Notes under the pieces: generated by a model | Told to the model about the DNA's origin: nothing | The model's database searches: none | The model's input: only the letters and a program-made list of their open reading frames with translations | Shown: piece by piece, positions 22,115 to 34,160 of the stretch | Numbering within the stretch: the first letter of the stretch is position 1 | Layout: each line of letters starts with the position of its first letter | Translations under genes and position numbers: made by a program | Source: Hemerocallis citrina | Lineage: Eukaryota; Streptophyta; Magnoliopsida; Asparagales; Asphodelaceae | Assembly (NCBI GenBank): GCA_017893485.1 | Contig: CM030359.1 | Span: 31,934,430-31,998,429, forward strand | Length of the DNA stretch: 64,000 nt | Direction: 5' to 3'

Positions 22115-24574
22115 CCTCTATCAAGCACGGATGCAAGATCTGGCGTAAAGAGAGATTTGCAAATACATTTTTCTTAAAAATTACTTCCTCTCCTCTATTG
22201 AATCCATTGATAAGCTTGAGGAGCAGGGTCCTATCTCTAACCCCCTCTGTTCTGAACATAGCTCTTGTAAGCGAGACTACGCGGTTATTCTTAACAACAA
22301 GCACACTAAATGGGCTCAATGGGCTAAGTGCAGTTGGCTTAAGGAAGGCGATGGTAACACCGCTTTTTTCCACAATTTTTCTTCGCATCGTTAGCGTTCC
22401 AATCGTATTTCTTCCATTATTGACAATGGCAACGAACTTTCTTCCCATTCTGAAATCCATGCTACTTTCCTTCGCTTCTATAAGAACTTTCTGGGGTTTC
22501 ATAAACAGTGTTCCATTCATTTGGACTGGGCGCACCTATATGGTCCGATTTCTCATGATCTGTCTAGTCTGGAAGATCCTTTTATCTTTGAAGAGATTAG
22601 ATCCGTTGTTTTCTCCTTGAAAAGCGAGTCTGATCCTGGACCGGACGGCTTCCCCTCTTTTTTCTTCCAAAAATTTTGGGACTTTCTTGAAGATGATTTG
22701 TTGAAGATGTTTGATGATCTTCACCAAGGGTCCTTCTCCTTCAACCGAATCAATTACGCGCATATCGTTCTCGTCCCCAATATTATGGGAGCGCATTCGG
22801 TCGCTAACTTTCGGCCTATTAGCCTTCTCAACACGACCTTTAAAATCATTATGAAAGTTCTTTCTATCGTCTCAGTTCAGTTATCTCACCTCTTATTGAT
22901 CCCGCTCAGACGGGTTTTATTAAAGATCACTTCATCCTTGATAGCGTGGCTTCAGCCCAAGAAATCATTACTGAATGCCATAGGACCAATGCAGAAAGGA
23001 TCCTGTTAAAATTAGACTTCCAAAAAGCTTATGATAACATCAATTGGGACTTCCTGTTCGAAATCCTTCTCCATCGGGATTTTGGTCCTATGTGGAATGC
23101 CTGGATTAGGTCCAGCCTTTTCTCTGTCACTTCCTCCATCCTCATTAATGAGTCGGAAGGTAGCAAATTCAAATGTAAGTGTGGTCTTCGTCAAGGTGAC
23201 CCTATTTCTTCCCTGTTATTCTCTCTTGTTGCCGATGTGTTCAGTAAGTTACTCTGTAATGCTTGGGATACTAATGTCATTGAAGGTCTTGGTGGCTCTC
23301 AAAGCTACCGTGGTGTTCTTAACCTTCAATATGTTGATGACACCATCATCTTTGCGAAAACCAACGGGTGTACCTTACGGAACCTGAAGTTACTTCTTTA
23401 TATCTTTGAAAACGCTTCTGGCTAATCCATAAACTTTCAAAAATCTTCGGTTCTTTAGCTGGGAGGGACTCACAAGCGACAAGCTAAGATTGCCCAATTC
23501 TTCAACTGTTCCTCGACCTCTTTTCCCATCCAGTATCTGGGTATTCCCTTGAGATGGGGTAAGTTTCATAAAAACAACTGGATTCCGATGATAGAAATAG
23601 TGGAATCCAGACTTAACAATTGGTCTGGGAAGCTTCTCTCTCGCGAAGGTAGATTAATTCTCATTAACTATGTTCTATCCTCTATTCCTCTTTATATGAT
23701 GTCCTTTTTTGCGTACCCTCTTGGTTCATTAAGAGGATTGACCAGATCAGAAGGAATTTCTTCTGGTCGGGTGCGGATATCTATAGACCTGGAACTCATC
23801 TCTATAACTGGAAGTTGATTTGCACTTCCAAGGCAGCAGGTGGCTTAGGTGTTCTCGATCTCAAAAACCAAAGATTAGCCCTCCTGGGTAAATGGTTATG
23901 GAGAATTTTGAAAGAACATTAATTACCCTGGGCTCGCCTGATTTCTCATAATCGCTTCGCTCGGCGGAAGGTTTGGGATTTCAGGCCCTCCCTTTCCCGT
24001 AGGGCTTCACCCTTCTAGAAGGGTGTTTGGAAAGCTGCCATTTCCTTTCAATGTGGCATTTCCCATGTACGTTTCAACAATTCGAAGACCAAGTTTTGGT
24101 CCAACCTATGGATCGGTGATATTAAGCTCGCGTATGCTTTCCCTTCCCTATTCCTATTGGCCTCCAACCAATCTGCCTCTGTAGCAGATTATATTACGGT
24201 TCACAATAACCTCAGGTCTTGGGCCATTCCTTTCAGCTGTAATCTTCCGTCGTCTCTTATGCCTGTATTCAATTCTCTTTTAGTTTGCCTAAATAATTAA
24301 TCCTGGCATCTCAAAGAAGATTTTATTTGGTGATGGACCAACTCTGGCTCCTATTCTATTAAATCTTTTTATAATTTCCTTAACTTCGGTGGTGTCTATT
24401 CTCCATTTGCTAAGGCTATTTGGAGTAGTTGCGCACCATTGAAGTCTAAAATCCTAACCTGGCTCGCCCTGAACAACAAACTTCTTACTGTTGAGGTGCT
24501 TAATAAAATGAACTTAGTCCTGGGACAATTATGTTCGTTGTGTCTCAACGAGCATGAAGATGCCGATCACCTTT
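22115..24574 (+). pseudogene. LINE ORF2: reverse transcriptase and C-terminal region up to the Del2 insertion
   Basis: Landmarks in order are: WLKEGDGNTAFFHNF (about 22335); SESDPGPDGFPSFFFQKFW (about 22630); ANFRPISLLNTTFKI (about 22805); LKLDFQKAYDNINWDF (about 23010); GLRQGDPISSLLFSLV (about 23185); the catalytic YVDD (23330-23341); and LSREGRLILINYVLSSIPLYMMS (about 23640). The C-terminal region then contains CSLCLNEHEDADHL, the first half of a zf-RVT zinc knuckle, cut by Del2 at 24574. Frameshifts near 22870 and 23730 and several stops make it non-coding. Confidence 0.9.
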
Positions 24575-27500
24575 TGTAACACCCCGAATTCCAAATACAA
24601 CTGAATTCGAGATTCCACAGGATCTTTACGCTTCTTTCGTACAATTTTACAAGGAATTAAAAACTTTTCACTTTACATCAGAGTTACATGAAATCTTTAC
24701 ACTTTACAATTCACGGCGGAAGCAAATTACAACATTATTATATAAAAATACAACAATATTTGAATAATCTTTAAGCATCAGTTTTCCTTTAATCTTTATC
24801 GGGCCATTTTCCCTGCATACAAAACTGTGGGTACGTCAGTTTATTCAACCGACGGAAATTATACACGGCCATCCTCTCTATGCCGGAAACAATATAACGA
24901 TTCTCATTTCTTAACAGAATCACAAACTTGTTCACAAAACAGAGCTAAAGGGGCTATCCTATAGATGTCGTGTCGTGCTATGCACTTAGTCCTTAATGCA
25001 GTTGTTTATATTACATGACAATAATGCGCACTTATTCGGATTCTATGCATCCCATACTACATAGGTCCGAGGGCAAGCCCTTAATCGTACTTCATCTTAT
25101 AGGGTTCAATCCCTCGCCATGACTTAAACTACTACGGTAACTACGGTAAGTATCCTATATGTCTTATGATCTACGAGCCCATGCACAGGCAGTCTGGAGG
25201 GGAATCCCACGCACTGACATGACGCATCAAGCAGGCTGACTATGGACAATCCAGCCTTCGCCATGGAACAATGGCACCACCCGTAGCCACCAAAACACCC
25301 CACAAGCGTCGCCACCGGGACGATAATTCTAGAGTAGTGCTCACGCCATGTCATGACGCATCAAGCAGGCAGTCTGTGAATCACTCTCACACCGCCAATC
25401 CGATGGCCCTCATACTCGTGTTTTTCTCTTACTTTCATCACATCTCTATTATGTATCTAGTCCTTAGTTCGTTAGAATCATGAATAAAATCAATTCTCTA
25501 GAGTTAGCCTTTCCACTATACCGGTCTTAATTCTTTATTCAACATGACCCAAATCTTGGTCTTTTCATTTCAAATTTCATTTCAATTCATTTCTTTCCAA
25601 TGCCGGTATGAGGCTTAGCTACACTCTAGTTCTCAATTTCAATTCACAATTTCACAAGAATTGAGCCTTTCAAGCTCATAAGTTCATTTTTCATGATTAC
25701 ATCAGATTTTCCTTTTCATGTTCATAGCATTCATAATCATAAAAACCTTTCATAAATTCAGCAGAATAATTTACTTCACTTCATATGCGATTTCATGCAA
25801 AGGTAAATAAAATTCACTTTTCTAATTCGTCACATACAACCTCCATCAAATCTCTTTCAAACAATATATATATATATTCATTTTTATCACGAGACAGAAA
25901 TAAAAATCTGATACGTCACAATAATCTGGACAGTCGACTCTCAAACATAGCCAGTTGACTGTTCAGCTAAAGAAAATATTCAAGAAAAATGCTCGGGATA
26001 GTCGACTACTAAACTTGATCAGTCGGCTGTTCAAAGAAAAGAATTAAAACTCGAAGGATTCAGGACAGTCGACTGTTACTCAGACTAGTCAGCTGTTCTG
26101 CAGGATTTTAACTCGAAGAATTCAATAACCAGGTCAGTCGACTAACTACACCTATTCGGTCGACTGATCAGTAACAAAACTTGAAATATAGAATCGTTTC
26201 TTCTTTCCTTTCGATTAATACACAACATTTTAGTTTAACTAAAATATGTTCAATTCTCGAAACTAACATGCAACTTTATTTGACTACCATCATTACACGC
26301 ATGGTTTACAATTTAATGTATAGATTCTCACAACTCGTATTTTTCACACAACTACGATTTCTAACACGTATTCATTGTTTTTCTACAGAGATGAATATTA
26401 AGTCCAAATTAGCATGCTAGATTACAATCAAAAATAACATAACATTAATCATATCATTCCTTTAAGTTCACTCATTTGTTTCTTGCAATCACACTGTATT
26501 TCATTCAAATCGTAGTATTAACAAGAGCAATAATTTCACTTGTTTATTCATGCATAATTAGTACAAAACTTAACATGGTGTGTTTCATTCTTTCAGACCA
26601 ATCGACTGTTCAACATGATCTGTCGACTGTACATCTAGTTTTCCAATTTCTCAAAATGTCTTTAGTTCTTTTCCATTCATTCAAGTTTTCACATGATGTA
26701 TATAGCATGGGAGATTTCATTGTAACAATCATTCAATCAATCTAACTTTACACACACATAATGACAATTCAATCTCAATACTAGCATGATTTCTATTCTA
26801 GAAGTCATGAGAAACACCCACCTTTTTGAAGAAAACCAATGAAAAATCTCCTAAAGCCTCCTAGATTGCGATGCACGAACTTCTCCTCCTTGATCCTTGC
26901 CAAAAACGAAAGCTCCAAGTGTGGGGAAATGGTGGCCGGCCTCCAAAGGAACACACTCAACTCCACTAATATGTCTCTTATAAAATTTTCTCTTCTTTCA
27001 ATAGATTACTTGTGTAGAATACAAATAAATAGGAGGGGTATTTATACTAGTTTTGAAGTAGATTGGAGGGCTAGGATTCAATGGATGGTTAGAGAATGGA
27101 GGGCTAGGATAGGAGTAGGAGTTATAGCAACTACCCACACACTAAGTAACCACCCATGTACACAAACCCACTCCTATACCCAAAACCGGCCCCAATTTGT
27201 GTGCAATGCACACTACGTGCATGCACGTACCACCTAGTACCCATATTTAAAAGTTGTAAAATATTAATAAATCAATTTGTTCATATTTTGTCTCTACATG
27301 ACAAGTGTGGCCATTTAATTGATTTATTAAATTAGTGGGCTTCATAAATAGTGGGCTTAGGTTGTGGGCCAGAACAACAAATTAGTAAATAATTAAAATG
27401 GGCTAAAACAATTAATTAGTGTTTTAGGATTTTTGAAAATAACCTTTTTAGGAAAATAAAGAAAAGAAAAAATAATTGTTCATACTATTAAAGAAATTTT

Positions 27501-27603
27501 GTATATAAAATAAATAAATAATATACATATGAAATTTGCACGTGCACAACACGTGGAAAGAAAAAAAAAGTATTTTTATTAAAATGAAATTTGGGATATT
27601 ACA
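24575..27603 (-). repeat. 3' LTR of Del2 (full length, 3029 bp)
   Basis: The plus strand reads TGTAACACCCCGAATTCC...GGGATATTACA. The TATA box (minus TATAAATA) is at 27039-27046. Five pairs of GTCGAC-type palindromes (25931/25952, 25999/26020, 26066/26086, 26135/26157, 26599/26620) lie downstream of that TATA box in sense, so they would be in the transcript leader. 25906-27579 is absent from the 5' LTR. Confidence 0.92.
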
Positions 27604-27616
27604 ACACTCCCTCCTT
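27604..27616 (-). other. Polypurine tract of Del2
   Basis: The minus strand reads AAGGAGGGAGTGT next to the LTR start TGTAATATCCC. Del1 has the same tract at 6555-6567. Confidence 0.8.
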
Positions 27617-27694
27617 AGAATAGTTTCGTCCCCGGAGCTACAATTAAAGGGTGAGGAAACAGAAATACAACAAGAACAAAGAAAAATATACAAA

Positions 27695-28645
27695 TCAAAC
27701 AAAGAGCTCGGGAGGATCCTTCATCATCCTCTCCTCAGATTCCCAAGTAGCCTCTTCAACCAACTGGTTTCTCCAGACTATCTTGACCATCGGTATCGTC
27801 TTATTCCTCAAGATTTTCTCTCGACGATCAACAATCTCAACTGGGAGCTCAATGTAACTCAGATCCAACTGCAAACCCTCTGGCACTTCGGGCAAATGAT
27901 GACTTGGATCTGGAATGTAACCTCTCAGCATAGGCACATGAAAGACATTGTGCATCTGGGACAACTCTTCCGGTAATTCAAGCCGGTAAGCAGTTTTTCC
28001 GATCCTTTTCAATATCTTATATGGACCTATGAACCTCAGGGCTAACTTCCCACTCTTGACAAATCTGATCACGCCTTTGCTGGGCGATATCTTCAAAAAG
28101 ACAAAGTCACCAACCTCAAACTCAAGGTCCCTCCTCCGGTTGTCTGCATAGCTCTTCTGCCAACTCTGAGCCTCCACCAACCTCTTTCTGATCAGATCAA
28201 TCTTTTCAGAGGTCTGCTGCACAATCTCGGGCCCAAACATCTGACGCTCCCCAACTTCAAACCAACAAACAGGCGTCCTGCACTTCCTGCCATACAAAGC
28301 TTCATACGGCGCCATCCCGATACTGGTTTGAAAACTATTGTTGTAGGCAAACTCTACCAAAGGTAAATGCCTTTCCCAACTGCCTCCAAAGTCTAGTACA
28401 CAACACCGAAGCATATCCTCAAGAATACGGTTGACTCTCTCGGTCTGCCCATCGGTTTGGGGATGAAAAGCAGTGCTAAAATCCGTCTTGGTACCCAAAG
28501 CTGTCTGAAGACTCCTCCAAAAATGCGAAGTAAACCGCACATCCCGATCAGACACAATGGTCAACGGAACACCATGAAGCCTGACGATCTCACTCACATA
28601 CATCTCAGCTAACTTGTCCATCGAAGCAGTGAGTTTCATTGCCAA
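27695..28645 (-). CDS. Del2 integrase catalytic core, GPY/F module and chromodomain (frame of a broken pol)
   Basis: This 316-residue open frame contains: the second integrase Asp ([10 protein letters not shown]); the [18 protein letters not shown] segment with the catalytic Glu; [19 protein letters not shown] (GPY/F); and a C-terminal chromodomain-like tail from about residue 265 ([33 protein letters not shown]). Such tails bind modified histone H3 in chromoviruses and direct insertion to heterochromatin; that is family knowledge, not shown here. The natural start is upstream: a stop at about 28664 (an Arg codon in Del1) cuts it from the rest of pol. Confidence 0.88.
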   Translation of the reverse strand: MAMKLTASMDKLAEMYVSEIVRLHGVPLTIVSDRDVRFTSHFWRSLQTALGTKTDFSTAFHPQTDGQTERVNRILEDMLRCCVLDFGGSWERHLPLVEFAYNNSFQTSIGMAPYEALYGRKCRTPVCWFEVGERQMFGPEIVQQTSEKIDLIRKRLVEAQSWQKSYADNRRRDLEFEVGDFVFLKISPSKGVIRFVKSGKLALRFIGPYKILKRIGKTAYRLELPEELSQMHNVFHVPMLRGYIPDPSHHLPEVPEGLQLDLSYIELPVEIVDRREKILRNKTIPMVKIVWRNQLVEEATWESEERMMKDPPELFV

Positions 28646-28666
28646 AAAGTGAGCGGACTTGGTTAG

Positions 28667-29419
28667 TCAATCGATTATGACCCAGATCGCATTGTTTCCC
28701 TTAGGACTCTTGGGCAAACCTGTGATGAAATCCATACTGATGTTATCCCACTTCCATTCCGGAATAGGTAACGGCTGTAATAGACCTCCAGGTTTCTGAT
28801 TCTCGGCTTTGACTTGTTGACAAATCTCACACCTCGACACAAATTCAGCCACATCCCGTTTCAAACCTGACCACCAAAAATGCTGTTCAATGTCCCTATA
28901 CATCTTGGTACTCCCAGGATGTACAGACAAAAGAGTAGCATGTGCCTCCTGAAGAATACTTTCTTTCAAGTCAGACTGATCCGGAACACACAACCTCTCA
29001 CCAAACCACAGCACTTTATCCCTAATTTGAAATCCGAGCAACTTGCTAGCACCAACCTGCTCCTTCATCTTCAGACTCTCTGCATCTTCCTTCTGACTTG
29101 CAATAATCTTTTCATTCAGCGTCGGTTGAAGTCTCAACTGAGCTAAAGATGATCCCAAGCCTTGCAGAACAACTTCAATACCAGCCCGATCCAACTCCTC
29201 TGCCAACTGCCTTTGAGTTGTAATCAAACTCGCCAGACTACTCTTGCGGCTAAGTGCATCAGCAACAATATTAGCCTTTCCAGGATGATACTTAATCTCC
29301 AGACGAATGTCCTCAAGTACCTCCAGCCATCTCCTTTGCCTCAGGTTCAGATCTTTCTGCTGATAGATGTACTTCAAGATTTTATGGTCTGTGTACATAT
29401 TCAGCTTCTCACCATACAC
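28667..29419 (-). pseudogene. Del2 RNase H end, integrase zinc finger and first catalytic Asp
   Basis: A 250-residue segment of pol. It starts in RNase H (NMYTDHKILKYI, IVADALSRKSS) and passes through the linker. It then has the HHCC finger ([12 protein letters not shown] ... CEICQQVKAE) and the first integrase Asp ([15 protein letters not shown]). It ends at a stop (about 28664) and is separated upstream by a TAA replacing a Gln codon near 29430. Confidence 0.87.
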
Positions 29420-29463
29420 ATAATGTCTTCATTACTTTAAGGTAAAGATAATCGCGGCCAACT

Positions 29464-30405
29464 CTAGATCATGAGTCGGATAATTCTTCTCATCGGTCTT
29501 AGTTGCCTAGACCCATAAGCGATCACTTTTCCTTCTTGCATTAAGACACAACCAAGCCCACGATGTGAAGCATCGCTATAAACATCATACTCAACACCTG
29601 CTCTAGGTAAAGCCAAAATGTGTGCAGTAGTCAGCCTCTCTTTCAACTCCTGAAAGCTTGCCTCGCACTGCTCGGTCCACTTGAAGTTCACATTCTTCTT
29701 GGTCAAACTACTGAGCGGCACGGCTATCTGAGCATAACCTTGAATGAATCTCCTGTAATATCCAGTCAATCCAATAAAACTCCTGACTTCCTTCACTGTA
29801 GTAGGCCTTGCCCAATCTCTAACTGCCTCGATCTTCTGAGGATCAGTTGTCACTCCCTTCTTAGAAAGGATGTGACCTAGGAATGCCACTTCAGATTTCT
29901 AGAAATCACACTTGGACAACTTGGCATACAACTCATGCTCCTGAAGCTTCCTCAAAACTGCTGCCAAATGCTCCGTGTGCTCCTCCTCTGACTTAGAGTA
30001 CACGAGAATATCGTCGATAAACACCACGACGAAAGAATCAATGAACGGCCTCAGAACTCTGTTCATCATGTCCATGAAGATTGCAGGTGCATTCGTTACT
30101 CCAAACGGCATAACTAAGAATTCGTAATGCCCGTGTCGAGTTCTGAACGCAGTCTTGTACACATCTTCAGTTTTCACTCGAACTTGATGATATCCTGATC
30201 GAAGATCTATTTTGGAGAAAACAGCAGCTCCTTGTAGACGATCGAACAAGTCATCAATTCTTGGAATCGGATATTTATTCTGAACAGTGACCTTATTCAG
30301 CTCTCGGTAGTCGATGCACATCCTCATCGAACCATCCTTCTTCTTTACCAAAAGCATCGGTGCTCCCCAAGGTGACGCACTCGGTTGAATAAAGTCTTTC
30401 TCCAA
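29464..30405 (-). pseudogene. Del2 reverse transcriptase and RNase H start
   Basis: Two in-frame pieces (29899-30405 and 29464-29889) are separated by a TAG where Del1 has a Trp codon (near 29897). Motifs are [42 protein letters not shown], the catalytic [23 protein letters not shown] and the RNase H start [17 protein letters not shown] one-base deletion near 29495 shifts the frame before the remaining RNase H. The sequence is very close to Del1 RT (8324-9283). Confidence 0.9.
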
Positions 30406-30420
30406 TAGTTCCTCAATCTG

Positions 30421-31074
30421 CTATTTGATCTCATCCTGCTCCACAGGTGCCATCCTATACGGTGCCTTGGAAATAGGTGCACTCCCAGGCTGAATAGTGA
30501 TGCTGAACTCTACATCACGATGCGGAGGTAACCCAGAAAAATCTTCCAAGAACACAATCGGATAATCCCGAACCAAAGGAATCTGCTGCACCTCTGCAGG
30601 AATCCCCTTCTTCTGGCTAATAGCAGCGACCAACTCTGAACATCTCCTTTTCCCTTGGAAAGTGACTTCAGGTCCTCCTGGAGCCTTTACTGTTACTATC
30701 TTGGTCTTGCACTCGATATTCGCATTGTACACCGACATCCAATCAATGCCAATGATAACATTGACTCCCAAAACATTCAGCTCGATCAGATCGATCCCAA
30801 AAATTTGATCTTCAATCACGATCTCGCAGTCAGCATAGTACCGATCAGTGGTTAAAGTCTCCCCTGATGGAGTGGCTACGGCTAAAATCTTGCTTGGAAA
30901 GATTTTCAGTTCAACTCCCAGAACTTTAGCAAATCTAGGTGATACAAAAGTATGAGAGGATCCAGTATCGAACAGAACAACAGCTTTCATTCCATTCATA
31001 TAAAGTTCTCCTGTTACATAATACACACTCATTACGTAATAGTTCACTAAATAAACGAGAAAAGAAAACAACAT
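30421..31074 (-). pseudogene. Del2 aspartic protease
   Basis: This 217-residue frame has the active site VLFDTGSSHTFVSPRFA and the GIDWMSVYNANI flap/end region. It then runs into the RT linker (HRDVEFSITIQPGSAPISKAPYRMAP). It ends in TAG at 30421, one codon before the conserved [11 protein letters not shown] start of RT and in the same frame, so this is a point nonsense change. Upstream stops at about 31082 and 31162 separate it from gag. Confidence 0.88.
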
Positions 31075-31161
31075 GAACCTCTAAACATCCGCCCTCGTAC
31101 CAGTGATGACATGATCTACTTCATCAGCATTAGCTTCAGTCAAGGCAAATACTTGCCCTTG

Positions 31162-32088
31162 CTAGTCCGGTCGCTTTCCAGCCTGCTGAGTTGGTCCCCT
31201 TTGGACGACATCCTGCAACTTCGGGCACTGGGATCGGTAGTGACCTGTCTCCCCACAATTGTAACAAGTCACCATAGGAGGTCTCACCCATGCATTTTCG
31301 GGTCTCCCATCTATGTTGACAGCATTCGATCCTGTTGGTTTGAATCTCTGGGCTAACGGTTGTCCCCTGGCACTCCCAGCAACTGCAGGCCTCTTCCCCA
31401 TGTTCCAGTTGTTCCTTCTATTCTGAACAGTGTGGAACTGCTCCATGTCTGCCTCTGTGGCTGCCGCCCGTTTGACTAGCTTGTCAAACCTCCTGATACC
31501 GAGGGGTATCATCCGGGACCTCAAACTCGGCCTCAACCCATGCTCGAACTTACGAGCCTTCTTCACCTCATCCATCACTAATTCGGGAGCATGCCTTGAG
31601 AGCTGAGTGAATCTCGTCTCATACTCCCTAACTGATATGCTGCCCTGCTGCAGTGACAGAAACTCCATGGCCTTCTTCTCCTGGACATCTAAGGGAAAAT
31701 AATGACTGCGGAATTTTTCCAAGAATTCCTCCCAGCCAAGAACAATACCTCTCATTGTCCTCTTCATCGACTGCCACCACACAGCCACATCCTTCTCGAA
31801 CTGCAGAGTCGCCAACTTCACCTTGCTGCCTTCAGGGATCTCCAAGACTTCGAAGATCTCTACCTGCCGAATCCAGTTGTTAGCCGCATTAGGGTCTGAC
31901 TTCCCTTCAAATACCGGTGGTTTCATCCGCTTGAATGATTCCACAAGTTTGATTGCTTCGAGTACTGGATTCACAAGCACCCTTCCTTGGTTCTGGTTCA
32001 TGGCCACGGCATTGAGTGTCTGATAGACCCTCGCTATTTCCGTTTCCAAGTCCAGACCTTCATCGTTTCTTGCTCTTCGTCCAGCCAT
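31162..32088 (-). CDS. gag: Del2 Gag
   Basis: I place the start at 32088 (MAGRRARNDEGLDLE), the usual Tekay-type Gag N-terminus; the frame itself is open a little further upstream. The capsid (retrotransposon gag) domain spans roughly residues 70-200, with NNWIRQVEIFEVL and REYETRFTQLSRHAPE. A single CCHC zinc knuckle, CYNCGETGHYRSQC, lies near residue 280. The stop at 31162 lies in the gag/protease linker; the linker continues in frame beyond it, so Gag-Pol was probably one frame originally. Confidence 0.88.
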   Translation of the reverse strand: MAGRRARNDEGLDLETEIARVYQTLNAVAMNQNQGRVLVNPVLEAIKLVESFKRMKPPVFEGKSDPNAANNWIRQVEIFEVLEIPEGSKVKLATLQFEKDVAVWWQSMKRTMRGIVLGWEEFLEKFRSHYFPLDVQEKKAMEFLSLQQGSISVREYETRFTQLSRHAPELVMDEVKKARKFEHGLRPSLRSRMIPLGIRRFDKLVKRAAATEADMEQFHTVQNRRNNWNMGKRPAVAGSARGQPLAQRFKPTGSNAVNIDGRPENAWVRPPMVTCYNCGETGHYRSQCPKLQDVVQRGPTQQAGKRPD

Positions 32089-32239
32089 ATTCTGATGCAA
32101 AAAATCCATTAAATTCGAAGTATAAAACATCAATTTTAAATCAACTTTCATTTCATTGAATTTCAAACTTTATACATTCGAATTGAAAATATTTCGTGAC
32201 ATCAGAATGAAAGCAGTAGAAGCTACAACAGTCTAACTC

Positions 32240-32650
32240 CTACAGTCTCTTCGCTTCACAAAGCTCTCCCCGTAGTTCCTCAACTTCCTCCTTCAGTACA
32301 TCGGTCATGTTTTTCCTTTTCTCGAGTTCCCATACACGATGACTGAGAACTGCAAAATCATCCTTGCGCTTTGCCAACTGAGCCTTTAATAGTCCGACTC
32401 TCTCCCGCAGTGTCTCAACCTACCTCTGAAGAGATATCACAAGACTACTTGGAAATGGTTCTTCTTCGTTAGAAGAATCATCAGATGAGTCCGGAGGTGG
32501 GGTGATCTCTCGGGACTTAGGCCGTTCCTCTCCGTCAGAATCTGCTTGTCCTGGGTAGTACTCTTCCTCGGAATCTGCTTGTCCAGGATAATAATCTTCC
32601 TCTATGATATGATAATTGTCATCTCCAGCAGGGTCGAAGTGATCAGTCAT
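32240..32650 (-). pseudogene. Del2 extra ORF between PBS and gag: acidic repeat plus coiled coil
   Basis: This frame starts at 32650 (MTDHFDPAGDDN) and is open to 32420. After a single TAG it continues in the same frame to a stop at 32240, about 135 codons. The first half is strongly acidic and contains YYPGQADS twice in tandem. The second half is heptad-rich (VETLRERVGLLKAQLAKRK, KEEVEELRGELCEAKRL), a predicted coiled coil. It lies downstream of the PBS and upstream of gag. I do not recognise it as a named family. Extra ORFs upstream of gag are documented mainly in the Tat lineage, so this is unusual for a chromovirus. Confidence 0.6.
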
Positions 32651-32789
32651 CTTAGAAATAGAGAGGAAGAAGCATAAATCATTGAGCAACACAAATGTAA
32701 GTAACTTACATTTAAATCTCTAGACTCAACACACACTCTAATGTCCACTTCTCGGGTGTCATTCCTTATAAAATTTTACTAGTGTGAAG

Positions 32790-32806
32790 CGTGGCTCTGA
32801 TACCAC
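32790..32806 (-). other. Primer binding site of Del2 (initiator tRNA-Met)
   Basis: The minus strand reads TGGTATCAGAGCCACGC just inside the 5' LTR, matching the classical iMet PBS (TGGTATCAGAGC). Confidence 0.92.
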
Positions 32807-32808
32807 TC

Positions 32809-34160
32809 TGTAATACCCCGAATTCCAAATACAACTGAATTCGAGATTCCACAGGATCTTTACGCTTCTTTCGTACAATTTTACAAGAAATTAAAAACTT
32901 TTCACTTTACATCAGAGTTACATGAAATCTTTACACTTTACAATTCACAGCAGAAGCAAATTACAACATTATTATATAAAAATACAATAACATTTGAATA
33001 ATCTTTAAGCATCAGTTCTCCTTTAATCTTTATTGGGCCATTTTCCTTGCATACAAAACTGTGGGTACGTCAGTTTATTCAACCGACGGAAATTATACAC
33101 GGCCATCCTCTCTATGCCGGAAATAGTATAACGATTCTCATTTCTTAACAAAATCACAAACTTGTTCACAAAACAGAGCTAAAGGGGCTATCCTATTGAT
33201 ATCGTGTCTTGCTGTGCAATTAGTCCTTAATGCAGTTGTTTATATTACATGACACTAATGCGCACGTGTTCGGATTCTATGCATCCCCATACTACTTAGG
33301 TCCAAGGGCAAGCCCTTAATCGTACTTCATCTTATAGGGTTCAATCCCTCGCCATGACTTAAACTAATATGGTAACTACGGTAAGTATCCTAGATGTCTT
33401 ATGATCTACGAGCCCATGCCCAGGCAGTCTGGAGGGGAATCCCATGCACTGACATGACGCATCAAGTAAGCAGACTATAGACAATTCAGCCTCTGCCATG
33501 GAACAATGGCACCACCCGTAGCCACCAAAACACCCCACAAGCGTCGCCACCGGGATGATAATTCTGGAGTAGTGCTCACACCATGTCATGACGCATCAAG
33601 CAGGCAGTCTGTGAATCACTCTCACACCGTCAATCCGATGGCCCTCATACTCATGTTTTTCTCTTACTTTCATCACATCTCCCCTATGTATCTAGTCCCT
33701 AGTTCGTTAGAATCATGAACAAAATTAATTCTCTAGAGTTAGCCTTTTCACTATACCGGTCTTAATTCTTTATTCAACATGACCCAAATCTTGGTCTTTT
33801 TATATCAAATTTCATTTCAATTTATTTCTTTTTAATGCCGGTATGAGGCTTAGCTACACTCTAGTTCTCAATTTCAATTCACAATTTCACAAGAATTGAG
33901 CCTTTCAGCTCATAAGTTCATTTTTCATGATTACATCAGATTTTTCTTTTCATGTTCATAGCATTCATAATCGTAAAAACCTTTCATAAATTCAACAGAA
34001 TAATTTACTTCACTTCATATGCAATTTCATGCAAAGGTAAATAAAATTCACTTTTCTAATTCGCCACATACAACCTCCATCAAATCTCTTTCAGACAATA
34101 TATATATATATATTCATTTTTATCACGAGACAGAAATAAAATGAAATTTGGGATATTACA
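32809..34160 (-). repeat. 5' LTR of Del2 with a 1.7-kb internal deletion
   Basis: It has the same outer ends as the 3' LTR (TGTAATACCCC...GGGATATTACA) but is only 1352 bp. The sequence equivalent to 25906-27579 of the 3' LTR is absent. The breakpoints share TAAAA, so a short-homology deletion is likely. The missing part contains the TATA box and all GTCGAC pairs, leaving the element without its own promoter. Confidence 0.9.

Larger units (their letters stand above)
24575..34160 (-). mobile_element. Del2: Tekay/Del-type chromovirus, structurally complete but mutated
   Basis: TSD CCTTT flanks the element (24570-24574, 34161-34165). On minus the order is 5' LTR, iMet PBS, extra ORF, gag, PRO, RT, RNase H, INT, chromodomain, PPT, 3' LTR. 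The insertion lies inside the LINE zinc-knuckle codons. The two LTRs differ by about 4-5% over the first 500 bp by eye. The 5' LTR has lost about 1.7 kb. Gag-pol is broken by at least six stops and one frameshift, so the copy is not autonomous now. Confidence 0.93.

Noticed and set aside
25271..25483. 70-residue plus frame present twice (25271-25483 and 33506-33718)
   Set aside because: It recurs because both lie at the same place in the two Del2 LTRs; not conserved as protein.
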